64,000 bases of DNA, taken from NCBI RefSeq assembly GCF_003576645.1, contig NC_044930.1:17522865-17586864 (forward strand). Direction: 5' to 3'. This document shows, one piece after another, positions 43,639 through 56,912 of the stretch. The position numbers were made by a program, and so were the translations under genes. Under the pieces are notes generated by a model that was not told the DNA's origin, ran no database searches, and saw nothing but the letters and a program-made list of their open reading frames with translations. Within the stretch, counting starts at the first letter, position 1. Each line of letters starts with the position of its first letter. This DNA is from Ipomoea triloba (taxonomy: Eukaryota; Streptophyta; Magnoliopsida; Solanales; Convolvulaceae).

Positions 43639-46600
43639 GTGGTGGTGGTAGTGGTGGTGGTATATTGATGGTAGTGGTGGTGGTGGTGGTGGTGCAGGTG
43701 GTATAGTGGTGGTAGTGTGGTGGCGGTGGTGGTGGTGAATGTGATGATGGTGGTGGTGGTGGTGGTTGGTGGTGTAGTGTGGGTGGTGGTAGTGATAGTA
43801 GTAGCATGTTATTTGATATATAATAATAATAAAGAAAAATTACAATTTTCATTTCTAAATTATAGGATAATTATAAAATTCATCCCTGAGTGTCAATCAT
43901 GCTCACTTTTCGTTCATAAGTTATCATTGGCGTTGCACTTTTCGTCCTTTCGTGCTCACTTTTCGTCTCTGAGTTAGACTAAAATTGTAAATTTCGTCTC
44001 TAATATTTTATTAGTAAATGGATGAAAAGTGCAAGGTCAATAATAATTTAGGGACGAAAAGTGAGTATGACAAACACTTAGAGTTGAATTTTACAATTAC
44101 CTTATAACTTAGGGGTGAAACGTACAATTTTCCCTAATAATAATAATAACAACAATAATAATCTACTATACTAATAAGAGCCAAAGAGAGTTAGACCTAA
44201 AATGGGTAGAAAAAATGGCGGTCAAATTATTTAATCAAATGGATGGTTCAGATTAATTATTTAATCAAATAGATGGTTAAGATAATTCAGATTAATATTA
44301 TTAATAGAGATTACCTAATTTAACCTTACTTTTATGATTTTCGTTAAGTTTTCTGTTAAATATTCTCTTCTCCGTTAATATTCCGTTAACTTTTAACTTA
44401 CCCATTAATTTCTATAAGAAAGGTCTTAGATTCGAATCTCATCTCAATCAAATTTGACATAATCAAGTTTTTCACTCTATTTTACTCTTATTAAATTAAA
44501 TAAATTAGTAGCTACAACAAAAAATGATACATATGTATTTCTTTAATTTAGAATTATGTGTCTACAATACCTTTATTTGAAAAAATTATTCATTATCAAA
44601 AAATTAAATTAAATAAGAGAAATAATTTCATTAGTTATATTGTCTTTATTTTCTCTCATGCAAATGCAAAGATTCTTTACATTCAAATTTATCAATTGAT
44701 ATTCATTACATTGTCCATTATCTTATTTTTACAATATCTTGTAATTAAATATCAAAGTTATAGTACAAAATAATGTTATATATTTATTTACCAAGTATTT
44801 TATTAATACTATGAATTTTTTTTTTAAAATAATTTGAAGCTAATTATATTAACTACTTGGGGATTGGTTGACAAAGAGAGTTCTCAAATAACCCAACAAA
44901 TTGAAGCGGAATCGCTCTATTTTACTCTTATTGAATTAAATAAATTAGTAGTTACACCAAAAAATGATACGTATGTATATCTTTAATACCATGAAAAAAA
45001 ATTAAAAAAGAATAGTTTGAAACCACTCATCATATTAACTACTTGGGGGATTTGTTGACAATGAAAATACTCAAATCACTCATTACCCAGCAAATTAAAG
45101 CGAGAAACTACCTTTTAATATCTTTGGAATATATAATATTTTAAATTTTCAAATTTTTATTAATTTATTTAATCTTTTTTCTTAAACTAGGGATTTCTTT
45201 ATCCACAATAGCTCATTCAACAATAATGGTTGAACCAAATGAACCCCAAGCAGAACACCTAAAGGAAAGTCCATAGCTCCTATATCATAATCTCATTGCA
45301 TGACGTTGTCATCTATGCTACCAACAATAATCGAATTGCAAATAACACACTACCAACAAAAAGGAAGAGAACAGATAGTAAAGATGAAGACAATGACAAT
45401 GTTATTCAAAATAGAATTAAGAACACTTAGAAAAATTCAAATGAAAAGTAGTATTTATTTAGACTATCATTTTTAGACCAAATATTTAGACTATCGATTT
45501 TACAAGGTTGCAAACATTTATTTTAGTAATAATTATAATGAATTTTCTATATTATCTTGGATTCATATACTTTGAGTTAGATATTTAAATAAAAAAATTC
45601 GATATTCAATTACCCATGTATAAACTTCTCCTATATAATCTTGCATTGATATATACTTTCAAATATTTATTTAAATATAAGCATTGGACATTAACCCATA
45701 CGCGCAATGCGCGTATAAAACTAGTACTATATATAAAAGTAAAATCCTTCTATTTCATTTTTTTCCGCCCAAACTTTTGTAGTCAATTAATTAAATATTT
45801 TATTTAGTAAAATAATTAATAAATCTTATTTGGCAAGAAAATGTAAAATAGAAATTAACTAATATCTATTAATTGGTAATATTGTTTCTATATTCACGTA
45901 TCAATACTATTAATAAAATAAAAATCTTCCCCTTCAACCTTCTCGCACAATCTAATATTATTAATTAATTGGTAAAAAAATTAATAAAGATTAATTGGTA
46001 AAAAAATTTTATTTACCAAATTCTTAGAATAATTAAATCATTATAATTATGAGAATAATGGAAACAAATTGTACATAATATTATAAGAAAAAATAATTTA
46101 TTAATTATTAGTTATACCAATAATAATAATTCGAATACTTATCTATAATTCTATATCTATACAACTATTAATAAAAAGAAACTCATCATTTGTGAAATTC
46201 CCGCCTAAACAATAGTAAAGATAAAACGGAATAGAAAATTGATATTACTAATTGATTGAAAATATAAAAATATCCTAATATATACTATCTATACTATATA
46301 TATATAAAAGTAAAATCATTCTATTTCATTTTCCCGCCCAAACTTTTGTAGTCAATTAATTAAATATCTTATTGGTCAAATAATTAATAAAGCCTATTTG
46401 GTAAGAAAATGTAAAATGGAAATTAACTAATATCTATTCATTGGTAATATTGTTTCTATATTCACGTATCAATACTTTAATAAAAGAAAAAATCTTCCCC
46501 TTCAACTTTCCCGCACAAACTAATATTATTAATTAATTAGTAAAAAAATTAATAAAATTTAATTGGTATCAAAATTTTATTTTCCAAATTATGAGAATAA

Positions 46601-49600
46601 TTAAACCTTTATAATTGTGAGAATAATGGAAATAAATTATGCGTAATTTTATAAGAAAAAATAATTTATTAATTATTATTTACACCAATAGTAATAATTC
46701 GAATACGATATCTATACTACTATTAATAAAAATAAAATTATCTTTTGTGAAAATTCCCGCCCAAACAATAGTAAAGATAAAATGAAAAAAAAATTGATTT
46801 TACTAATTGATTGAAAATATAAAAAGATACTAATAGAAAAAGAAACGAAAATTAGGCAATTTGAAAATGGAAAAGGATATTACTAATTGAGTGAAAATTA
46901 TTTAAAAACTTTTTAAAAAATTAATTACACCTTTCCTTTTGATAACTTTAAATTATTTAAACTTTTAAAAAATTAATTAAACATGTGTTGTTAGATTTTT
47001 TATAATAATTTCAATTAATTCGTTCAAATATGGAAGAGAAAGAAAAAAGTAAATGCGGTATGGTGAAAATAATATATAATTGCACATATATTAGTGTAAT
47101 TGACTAATAATTATCATGGTAATTAAGCTAAACATTTGTCGATGAATTTATTTTTATAATAATTATAATTAAATTATTTCTCATTTTTCCCTTATTTATT
47201 TTAGTAATAATATAATTAATAAGTCATATTACATATCGATCTTTTTAAGATAATTGTACACAAACAAGTCATATATTATTCAATTAGTTGAGTAATACGT
47301 TTGCATTAATCTTATAATCAAATAACTGTACACATTTAATATTAGAATTTTTTATAATTTCATCTTTATTTTTATTATCTAAATATATAATTAAAAAAAT
47401 TTATCCGTGCATCGCACGGGTAATTGGACAATTATTTGCTCTAATTCAAGCAAAGAGAGCATCAGAAAACATAATCGATCCAACAAATTTCATTAATTGT
47501 GCTACATAATATTCAATGTTATAATTTATATAATTGTATAATGATCCAAATATTCTTAAAATATTATAACAAATCCATTCCATACAACACACGGGCAAAA
47601 ATACTAGTTAACTAATAAAATTAATTATAAAATATCTAACGAAACCAACTAAATTTAAAATAATTTTAAAATAATTATCCTAATTAACTAAAAAACAAAT
47701 TCTAAATTATCCAAACGGTCAAAACACAGATCCTCGTGCCCGCAACATTATATATTTAGATTTAGGACTTGTTTGGTTATCAGCAATCAGCGGTTAGTGG
47801 TAGCGAATTGTGTTAGCAGTAATTAAATAATAGCGGATTGTATTAATGGGTTTGACCAGCGGAACGTATTAGCGATTTACAAAAAGATGTTTGATAAAAT
47901 TAGCTGTTTAGATTAGCGGTTAACATGTAAAATGACCAAAAGGGTATATATATATAATAATACTTTGTAGTAGTAATAATAATAATAATAACATAATAAT
48001 AATAATTATAGTGATAATAATAATAATAAACAAAAAAAAAAGAGACAAAAGAAAATGTAAAGATGTGTTTGTAAGTTTTTAAAAAAAGGGGCGTTGAACT
48101 CCTTTATAAAAGGGAGCTCAAAGCCCTTTATTCTCCTCTTGTCCATCCCACATCGGATGGGCAAGAGAAAGAGAAGCCTGAGGTTTCTTTATTAAAGAAG
48201 CTTCAGGCTTATTATTATTATTATTATTATTATAAAAGGGAGGGTGTTTTGGGGAAGAGTAATTTTTTCTCTAAAATACCAACCCCAAAGCGTTAGGGAT
48301 TTTAGTGGTTTGGAGCAAACTATTAACCAAACATTATTTTTAACGGTTTGACTCGGTCAAATCACTAAAGATGATCAAATTCGCCAAATTTTGATGGATC
48401 TACTGTTAACCAAACATAGCCATAGCCTTAATGTATTTTGCAAACATGTGTGGCTACTGGCTAGATCCATTTGGGTGTTAGACACATGTGTGGCTACTGG
48501 CTAGATCCATTTGGGTGTTGGACTTGTATTAGATTATCATGAAAATTGAGCTCAATTTCATAATCATGAATTTTATTAGATAAAATTGATAGTCGAGAAT
48601 CATCATATTAACTCTTTTACAGCAAAAGGTGATTGTAGCTAGCTAGGATTGATGGATGAATGACCATACCTGCCTATATAACCATCTGGGAGACTCAGGA
48701 AGGGAGAGCATCAATACGAATTGAACTAAAGAGGGCACTCCAACTGTCCCAAGCATCCAACGCCAGGTGCCCGGCGTCTTTGAATAGAATGTGATACATT
48801 TGACTGGATTAGTCTTATCTTAAAAAATGTATATATAAATTAAAATAGCATATAGCATATAGCAGTGCAGTATGTATGCAAATTAAAAGAAAATACGTAC
48901 CCTGGTGAATGCTAAGTTAATGAGAGAAGAGAGGACCTGCCCCACAGTAATGAACAAGCCATTAATGCTAACAAGAGCACCTCTGATTCTAGCAGGTGAA
49001 GCCTCTGAGATATAAAGGGGGGAAGTGTTGGACACCGTTCCAATTCCTAAACCCACCAAGATTCTTCCCAGGATTATCATCCAAGGAAGTTGGGCAGCAG
49101 CCATCACAATTGCACCAAAAAAGAACACAACATCAGCTATAAGAATCGACCTTTTTCTTCCATACTTATCGCTCATCCAACCCCCCAATGCAGCTCCTAC
49201 AATCGCACCGCCCACGGCCATGCTCACAATTGTTTCCTTCAAATTAAGGATAAGATCAGATCAGAATATATTAATCATGATCGGATCAGTACTGTACTTC
49301 TATACGTTAGTTTACTTGCCTACCTGAAGCCATGTTTTGTCCTGGACAGCTTTAAAGTCTTCCTTGATATACAACAGAGCTCCAGAAATAACGCCTTTTA
49401 TTACACACACACATATATATATATAGCATCTTCATTATTAGTCGTCCGATATGATCCAGTGCAAATTAAATAAAGCACATAACAGACAAGAGCAGATTCT
49501 TTCATGTGGTATATATATATATATAATAGGAAAAGATTAAACGTACAAAATGAAATTAAAGTGCATGTAATGCCATTCAAAAAATATAATGAAAGTGGCG

Positions 49601-49764
49601 TGGGGATTTTAATTTACATACATACCAGTGTCATATCCAAAGAGAAGGCCTCCAATGCCAGCAGACATGGCAAGGCGCATGATGTAAGGTGTTTTACGAG
49701 ATGTCTCCCAGCATTCTGTGAATTTTGTTTTATCCGCACCAGCTTTTTCAGGACCTCTCTCCAT
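41439..49764 (-). CDS. INT4-like: Inositol transporter, INT4-like (sugar porter family, MFS)
   Basis: Six exons give one 589-codon frame: 49764-49626, 49394-49324, 49236-48901, 48777-48670, 42653-42024 and 41924-41439, all with GT/AG borders. It encodes a 12-helix proton/myo-inositol symporter: N-terminus [15 protein letters not shown], first helix [20 protein letters not shown], loop motif DKYGRKR, PESPRWL after helix 6, DRYGRRRLM in the 8-9 loop, a cysteine-rich extracellular loop ([17 protein letters not shown] and [19 protein letters not shown]) typical of plant INTs, and [18 protein letters not shown] at the C-terminus. Length fits Arabidopsis INT4. INT4 acts at the plasma membrane; other INTs are vacuolar. 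Helix 7 reads [10 protein letters not shown] where relatives have GINTVMYY. Intron 4 (about 6.0 kb) is filled with transposons. Exons 1-4 recur at 54670-55785. Confidence 0.9.
42918..43092. mobile_element. Tourist-like MITE in INT intron 4
   Basis: Ends GAGCATCACCAACAACTG and CAAACTGTTGAGCATGCTC, flanked by TAA (42915-42917, 43093-43095). The terminal word GAGCAT is shared with 38278-38617. Confidence 0.7.
43589..43805. repeat. AAT microsatellite followed by GGT-rich array
   Basis: About 48 bp of AAT repeats (43589-43636), then about 170 bp of degenerate GGT repeats interspersed with GTAGTGGT. Strong strand asymmetry: the plus strand is G/T only over long stretches. Confidence 0.95.
43833..44134. 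mobile_element. Foldback MITE (MULE-like) in INT intron 4
   Basis: A 302-bp inverted repeat with arms of about 80 bp (AGAAAAATTACAATTTTCAT... and ...GTACAATTTTCCC) and inner arm words CTCACTTTTCGT/ACGAAAAGTGAG. It is flanked by TAATAATAA at 43824-43832 and 44135-44143. The host sequence is an AAT repeat, so the duplication is only suggestive. Confidence 0.7.
44162..45724 (+). mobile_element. Non-autonomous Helitron in INT intron 4
   Basis: Starts TCTACTATACTAATAAGAGC and ends CGCGCAATGCGCG hairpin plus CTAG (45721-45724). It is the uninterrupted relative of 24781-26830 and 59023-60580. It carries a 30-bp duplication near its start (TTTAATCAAATRGATGGTT twice). No coding content. Confidence 0.85.
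45725..47607 (+). mobile_element. Second Helitron family in INT intron 4, with duplicated internal module
   Basis: The 3' end is CACACGGGCAAAAATACTAG (CTAG at 47604-47607). An internal CCGTGCATCGCACGGG hairpin lies at about 47405-47420. A module of about 575 bp (TATATAAAAGTAAAATC... through GATTGAAAATATAAAAA) occurs twice in tandem, 45728-46301 and 46302-46870. It is related to the interrupted Helitron at 19953-33762. The 5' terminus is not clean, since the previous Helitron ends right at it. Confidence 0.75.
47765..48427. mobile_element. PIF-type MITE in INT intron 4
   Basis: Ends GGACTTGTTTGGTTATCAG and CTGTTAACCAAACATAGCC(ATAGCC), flanked by TTA on both sides (47762-47764, 48428-48430). 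Contains AAT repeats and an internal inverted repeat AAGCCTGAGGTTTCTTTATT/AAAGAAGCTTCAGGCTT. Confidence 0.65.
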
Positions 49765-50082
49765 TGACGATATGATATGATGATCGATGAGGAACGTAAC
49801 GCTAGTTCCAGTGTAGTATTTAAAGGAAATGAGAATACATGGAGGGAATAACAATTTTCAAAACCCAAACTAAACACGCAACTATTCCAGTCAACTCAAA
49901 TCTTACGTAATCATGTTCGATTCCGATTAGAGAAAACAAATAATAATAATAATAACAAAAGGGAGAAAAAAATACAAAGAAAAAGGAACAAAGAAAATAA
50001 ATAATAATAATAATAAAGCAAAAAAAAGAAAAAGAAAAAAAAGTAAATGCGCCCCTGGTGCGATGCTACGGGTGTGCAAGAC
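49765..50082 (-). promoter_or_regulatory. Presumed 5' leader and promoter of the inositol transporter
   Basis: The unique sequence between the start codon and a foldback element 319 bp upstream. A weak TATA-like TTTAAATA lies about 55 bp upstream of the ATG (near 49817-49825, minus sense). Purine-rich AAT/AAG stretches follow. No defined regulatory motif is claimed. Confidence 0.4.
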
Positions 50083-50664
50083 CAATCGTTATACCCTGCA
50101 CCACGGTGCACATAGCAATGTGCACCACGTACGTAAAACGACGTCGTTTTGGTGTTAGTAGACGCGGACGCGAATGACTCATGTAATTCATTATCTATAA
50201 TACACATAATCATTATATAGAATACACAGAACGTTTGCCTAGAATACACAGAATGTTTGCCCATAATACACAGAATATTGACGCAAAATACACAGAACTC
50301 ATCCTCCTAACATTCGAATGCACAAACACATTTCAACTTGTGTTAATAACATGAATACACATAATATTTACACAAAATACACAGAACTCATCATCCTAAA
50401 CATTCGAATGCACAAACACATCACAACATGTGTTACTAACATGAATACACATAACGGTTGCCTATAATACACAGAACGGTTGCCTAGAATACACAGAATG
50501 ATTGCCTAGAATACACAGAATATTAACATAAATACAGAAACTGGTCGAAACGAGAAACGTGATTTCCAAAAAAACGGACGATTAGTTTACAATGCTCAAA
50601 ACGACATCGTTTAGGTACGTGGTGCACATTGCTATGTGCACCGTGGTGCACAGTATAATTTGCG
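50083..50664. mobile_element. Foldback MULE-like element with ATACACAGAA repeats, upstream of the INT gene
   Basis: Flanked by 9-bp GTGCAAGAC (50074-50082, 50665-50673). It begins CAATCGTTATACC and ends GTATAATTTGCG. The arms hold GTGCACC/GGTGCAC palindromes and AAAACGACGTCGTTTT. The interior has about ten AATACACAGAA units with GTTTGCC or GGTTGCC spacers. It is related in design to 38715-39160. A near copy lies at 56098-56671. Confidence 0.85.
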
Positions 50665-51293
50665 GTGCAAGACAGCCATTAGGTAGTGGTTGCCCCATTA
50701 GCGTGGATGCTTTTACAGGGCCTTTAATACTGCTAGCTGTAAAATTTTATTTTTTTTTAAATCTGCAATGTGACCCACAAAATATACATATTCCTACAAC
50801 AGGCAAGCTATATCATAGATAAATTTCACCATGCATTGTAATATAAAAAATACGACACCTTAATATATACCTCTCAATAAAGCAAACTGGATATTTATAA
50901 TAACAACTAGTTCTTCGAGACACATTGCACGATTGAAATAATGCTCAATGTTTATTTTTAAATAAGTACTTAAAACTATATCAATGCAATATTATATTGG
51001 AGTAGTTTTTTCTCGTACATGTTTCATGTGTTGTGAAATGTGTGTTGTACATTCTCATCATGTGAAAGTATTGAACAGATTAGATTTGTAGAAGGTTAAT
51101 GAGTAGTACATTTTGTTATATTTTCATAACTTGTTTACTTTATAGTAACAACAATAGCTTTGCAGGTAGTCGGAATACTGATGTTGCAATATGTCTAGTT
51201 TCATCAACAATTTCTACATCTATTTTGCACATGTTTATTTTGAAATTCATATTTTTGGAATTAGTATGAATGAGTATAATACTTGATTTTGTG

Positions 51294-51324
<31 letters not shown>

Positions 51325-51329
51325 TTTTT

Positions 51330-51330
51330 N
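51330..51330. other. Single N at a duplicated junction
   Basis: One unresolved base at the end of a T run. The next 676 bases (51331-52006) repeat 50645-51329 almost exactly, so this is probably a scaffold or gap-fill join. Confidence 0.9.
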
Positions 51331-54300
51331 GGTGCACAGTATAATTTGCGGTGCAAGACAGCCATTAGGTAGTGGTTGCCCCATTAGCGTGGATGCTTTT
51401 ACAGGGCCTTTAATACTGCTAGCTGTAAAATTTTATTTTTTTTTAAATCTGCAATGTGACCCACAAAATATACATATTCCTACAACAGGCAAGCTATATC
51501 ATAGATAAATTTCACCATGCATTGTAATATAAAAAATACGACACCTTAATATATACCTCTCAATAAAGCAAACTGGATATTTATAATAACAACTAGTTCT
51601 TCGAGACACATTGCACGATTGAAATAATGCTCAATGTTTATTTTTAAATAAGTACTTAAAACTATATCAATGCAATATTATATTGGAGTAGTTTTTTCTC
51701 GTACATGTTTCATGTGTTGTGAAATGTGTGTTGTACATTCTCATCATGTGAAAGTATTGAACAGATTAGATTTGTAGAAGGTTAATGAGTAGTACATTTT
51801 GTTATATTTTCATAACTTGTTTACTTTATAGTAACAACAATAGCTTTGCAGGTAGTCGGAATACTGATGTTGCAATATGTCTAGTTTCATCAACAATTTC
51901 TACATCTATTTTGCACATGTTTATTTTGAAATTCATATTTTTGGAATTAGTATGAATGAGTATAATACTTGATTTTGTGTGTGTGTGTGTGTGTTTTTTT
52001 TTTTTTCAACCTTCTCCGCACAATCTAATATTATTAATTAATTGGTAAAAAATTAATAAAGATTAAATTTAAAAAAATTTTATTTACCCAAATTCTAGAA
52101 TAATTAAATCCATTATAATTGTGAGAATAATGGAAACAAATTGTACATAATATTATAAGGAAAAAATAATTTATTAATTATTATTATACCAATAATAATA
52201 ATTCGAATACTTATCTATAATTCTATATCTATACAACTATTAATAAAAAGAAATCTCTCATTTGTGAAATTCCCGCCAAACAATAGTAAAGATAAAATGG
52301 AATAGAAAATTGATATTACTAATTGATTGAAAATATAAAATATCCTAATATATAATCTATACTATAATATATATAAAGTAAAAATCCTCTATTTTCATTT
52401 TCCCGCCCAAACTTTTGTAGTCAATTAATTAAATATCTTATTGGTCAAATAATTAATAAAGCCTTATTTGGTAAGAAAATGTAAAATGAAATTAACTAAT
52501 ATCTATTCATTGGTAATATTGTTTCTATATTCACGTATCAATACTTTAATAAAAGAAAAAATCTCCCCTTCAACTTTCCCGCACAAACTAATATTATTAA
52601 TTAATTGGTAAAAATTAATAAATTTAATTGGTATCAAATTTTATTTTCCAAATTATGAGAATAATTAAACCTTATAATTGTGAGAAATGGAAAAAATTAT
52701 GCGTAATTTTATAAGAAAAAATAATTTATTAATTATTATTTACACCAATAGTAATAATTTCGAATACGATATCTATACTACTATTAATAAAATAAAATCT
52801 TTTGTGAAAATTCCGCCCAAACAATAGTAAAGATAAAATGAAAAAAAAAATTGATTTTACTAATTGATTGAAAATATAAAAAGATCTAATAAAAAAGAAA
52901 CGAAAATTAGGCAATTTGAAAATGAAAAGGATATTACTAATTGAGTGAAATTATTTAAAAACTTTAAAAAATTATTACACTTTCCTTTTGATAACTTTAA
53001 ATTATTTAAACTTTTAAAAAATTAATTAACATGGTTTTAGATTTTTTATAATAATTTCAATTAATTCGTTCAAATATGGAAGAGAAAGAAAAAGTAAATG
53101 CGGTATGGTGAAAATAATATATAATTGCACATATATTAGTGTAATTGACTAATAATTATCATGGTAATTAAGCTAAACATTTGTCGATGAATTTATTTTA
53201 TAATAATTATAATTAAATTATTTCTCATTTTCCCTTATTTATTTTAGTAATAATATAATTAATAAGTCATATTACATATCGATCTTTTAAGATAATTGTC
53301 ACAAACAAGTCATATATTATTCAATTAGTTGAGTAATACGTTTGCATTAATCTTATAATCAAATAACTGTACACATTTAATATTAGAATTTTTTATAATT
53401 TCATCTTATTTTTATTATCTAAATATATAATTAAAAAATTTATCCGTGCATCGCACGGGTAATTGGACAATTATTTGCTCTAATTCAAGCAAAGAGCATC
53501 AGAAAACATAATCGATCCAACAAATTTCATTAATTGTGCTACATAATATTCAATGTTATAATTTATATAATTGTATAATGATCCAAATATTCTTAAAATA
53601 TTATAACAAATCCATTCCATACAACACACGGGCAAAAATACTAGTTAACTAATAAAATTAATTATAAATATCTAACGAAACCAACTAAATTTAAAATAAT
53701 TTAAAATAATTATCCTAATTAACTAAAAAACAAATTCTAAATTATCCAAACGGTCAAAACACAGATCCTCGTGCCCGCAACATTATATATTTAGATTTAG
53801 GACTTGTTTGGTTATCAGCAATCAGCGGTTAGTGGTAGCGAATTGTGTTAGCAGTAATTAAATAATAGCGGATTGTATTAATGGGTTTGACCAGCGGAAC
53901 GTATTAGCGATTTACAAAAAGATGTTTGATAAAATTAGCTGTTTAGATTAGCGGTTAACATGTAAAATGACCAAAAGGGTATATATAATAATAATACTTT
54001 GTAGTAGTAATAATAATAATAATAACATAATAATAATAATTATAGTGATAATAATAATAATAAACAAAAAAAAAGAGACAAAAGAAAATGTAAAGATGTT
54101 TGTAAGTTTTTAAAAAAAGGGGCGTTGAACTCCTTTATAAAAGGGAGCTCAAAGCCCTTTATTCTCCTCTTGTCCATCCCACATCGGATGGGCAAGAGAA
54201 AGAGAAGCCTGAGGTTTCTTTATTTAAAGAAGCTTCAGGCTTATTATTATTATTATTATTATTATAAAAGGGAGGGTGTTTTGGGGAAGAGTAATTTTTT

Positions 54301-54669
54301 CTCTAAAATACCAACCCCAAAGCGTTAGGGATTTTAGTGGTTTGGAGCAAACTATTAACCAAACATTATTTTTAACGGTTTGACTCGGTCAAATCACTAA
54401 AGATGATCAAATTCGCCAAATTTTGATGGATCTACTGTTAACCAAACATAGCCATAGCCTTAATGTATTTTGCAAACATGTGTGGCTACTGGCTAGATCC
54501 ATTTGGGTGTTAGACACATGTGTGGCTACTGGCTGATCCATTTGGTGTTGGCTTGTATTAATTATCATGAAAATTGAGCTCAATTTCATAATCATGAATT
54601 TTATTAGATAAAATTGATAGTCGGAATCATCATATTAACTCTTTTACAGCAAAAGGTGATTGTAGCTAG

Positions 54670-55785
54670 CTAGGATTGATGGATGAATGACCATACCTGC
54701 CTATATAACCATCTGGGAGACTCGGAAGGGAGAGCATCAATACGAATTGAACTAAAGAGGGCACTCCAACTGTCCCAAGCATCCAACGCCAGGTGCCCGG
54801 CGTCTTTGAATAGAATGTGATACATTTGACTGGATTAGTCTTATCTTAAAAAATGTATATATAATTAAAATAGCATATAGCATATAGCAGTGCAGTATGT
54901 ATGCAAATTAAAAGAAAATACGTACCCTGGTGAATGCTAAGTTAATGAGAGAAGAGGACCTGCCCCACAGTAATGAACAAGCCATTAATGCTAACAAGAG
55001 CACCTCTGATTCTAGCAGGTGAAGCCTCTGAGATATAAAGGGGGAAGTGTTGGACACCGTTCCAATTCCTAAACCCACCAGATTCTTCCCAGGATTATCA
55101 TCCAAGGAAGTTGGGCAGCAGCCATCACAATTGCACCAAAAAGAACACAACATCAGCTATAAGAATCGACCTTTTTCTTCCATACTTATCGCTCATCCAA
55201 CCCCCCAATGCAGCTCCTACAATCGCACCGCCCACGGCCATGCTCACAATTGTTTCCTTCAAATTAAGGATAAGATCAGATCAGAATATATTAATCATGA
55301 TCGGATCAGTACTGTACTTCTATACGTTAGTTTACTTGCCTACCTGAAGCCATGTTTTGTCCTGGACAGCTTTAAAGTCTTCCTTGATATACAACAGAGC
55401 TCCAGAAATAACGCCTTTTATTACACACACACATATATATATATAGCATCTTCATTATTAGTCGTCCGATATGATCCAGTGCAAATTAAATAAAGCACAT
55501 AACAGACAAGAGCAGATTCTTTCATGTGGTATATATATATATTAATATGGAAAAGATTAAACGTACAAAATGAAATTAAAGTGCATGTAATGCCATTCAA
55601 AAAATATAATGAAAGTGGCGTGGGGATTTTAATTTACATACATACCAGTGTCATATCCAAAGAGAAGGCCTCCAATGCCAGCAGACATGGCAAGGCGCAT
55701 GATGTAAGGTGTTTTACGAGATGTCTCCCAGCATTCTGTGAATTTTGTTTTATCCGCACCAGCTTTTTCAGGACCCTCTCCATTG
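54670..55785 (-). pseudogene. Second copy of inositol transporter exons 1-4
   Basis: Corresponds to exons 48670-49764 of the transporter. Exon 1 has lost one base (GGACCTCTCTCC to GGACCCTCTCC) just after the start codon. Exon 3 has lost bases at several points (GAGAGAAGAGAGG to GAGAGAAGAGG, CACCAAGATT to CACCAGATT). It therefore cannot encode the transporter as written. Exons 5 and 6 are not repeated. Confidence 0.8.
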
Positions 55786-56097
55786 ACGATATGATATGAT
55801 GATCGATGAGGAACGTAACGCTAGTTCCAGTGTAGTATTTAAAGGAAATGAGAATACATGGAGGGAATACAATTTTCAAAACCCAAACTAAACACGCAAC
55901 TATTCCAGTCAACTCAAATCTTACGTAATCATGTTCGATTCCGATTAGAGAAAACAAATAATAATAATAATAACAAAAGGGAGAAAAAATACAAAGAAAA
56001 AGGAACAAAGAAAATAAATAATAATAAAATAAAGCAAAAAAAAGAAAAAGAAAAAAAGTAAATGCGCCCCTGGTGCGATGCTACGGGTGTGCAAGAC

Positions 56098-56671
56098 CAA
56101 TCGTTATACCCTGCACCACGGTGCACATAGCAATGTGCACCCGTACGTAAAACGACGTCGTTTTGGTGTTAGAGACGCGGACGCGAATGACTCATGTAAT
56201 TCATTATCTATAATACACATAATCATTATATAAAACACAGAACGTTTGCCTAGAATACACAGAATGTTTGCCCATAATACACAGAATATTGACGCAAAAT
56301 ACACAGAACTCATCCCAACATTCGAATGCACAAACACATTTCAACTTGTGTTAATAACATGAATACACATAATATTTACACAAAATACACAGAACTCATC
56401 ATCCTAAACATTCGAATGCACAAACACATCACAACATGGTTACTAACATGAATACACATAACGGTTGCCTATAATACACAGAACGGTTGCCTAGAATACA
56501 CAGAATGATTGCCTAGAATACACAGAATATTAACATAAATACAGAAACTGGTCGAAACGAGAAACGTGATTTCCAAAAAAACGGACGATTAGTTTACAAT
56601 GCTCAAAACGACATCGTTTAGGTACGTGGTGCACATTGCTATGTGCACCGTGGTGCACAGTATAATTTGCG
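56098..56671. mobile_element. Second copy of the ATACACAGAA foldback element
   Basis: The same element and 9-bp flanks (GTGCAAGAC at 56089-56097 and 56672-56680) as 50083-50664, with scattered small deletions. It belongs to the suspected duplicated block. Confidence 0.8.
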
Positions 56672-56912
56672 GTGCAAGACAGCCATTAGGTAGTGGTTGC
56701 CCATTAGCGTGGATGCTTTTACAGGGCCTTTAATACTGCTAGCTGTAAAATTTTATTTTTTTTTAAATCTGCAATGTGACCCACAAAATATACATATTCC
56801 TACAACAGGCAAGCTATATCATAGATAAATTTCACCATGCATTGTAATATAAAAAATACGACACCTTAATATATACCTCTCAATAAAGCAAACTGGATAT
56901 TTATAATAACAA

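Noticed and set aside
43556..43980. Open frames rich in proline/threonine or valine
   Set aside because: They are translations of the AAT and GGT simple repeats in a transporter intron.
54125..54330. Small ORF in the MITE copy
   Set aside because: Falls in the suspected duplicate block, and the equivalent in the first copy is not conserved as coding.
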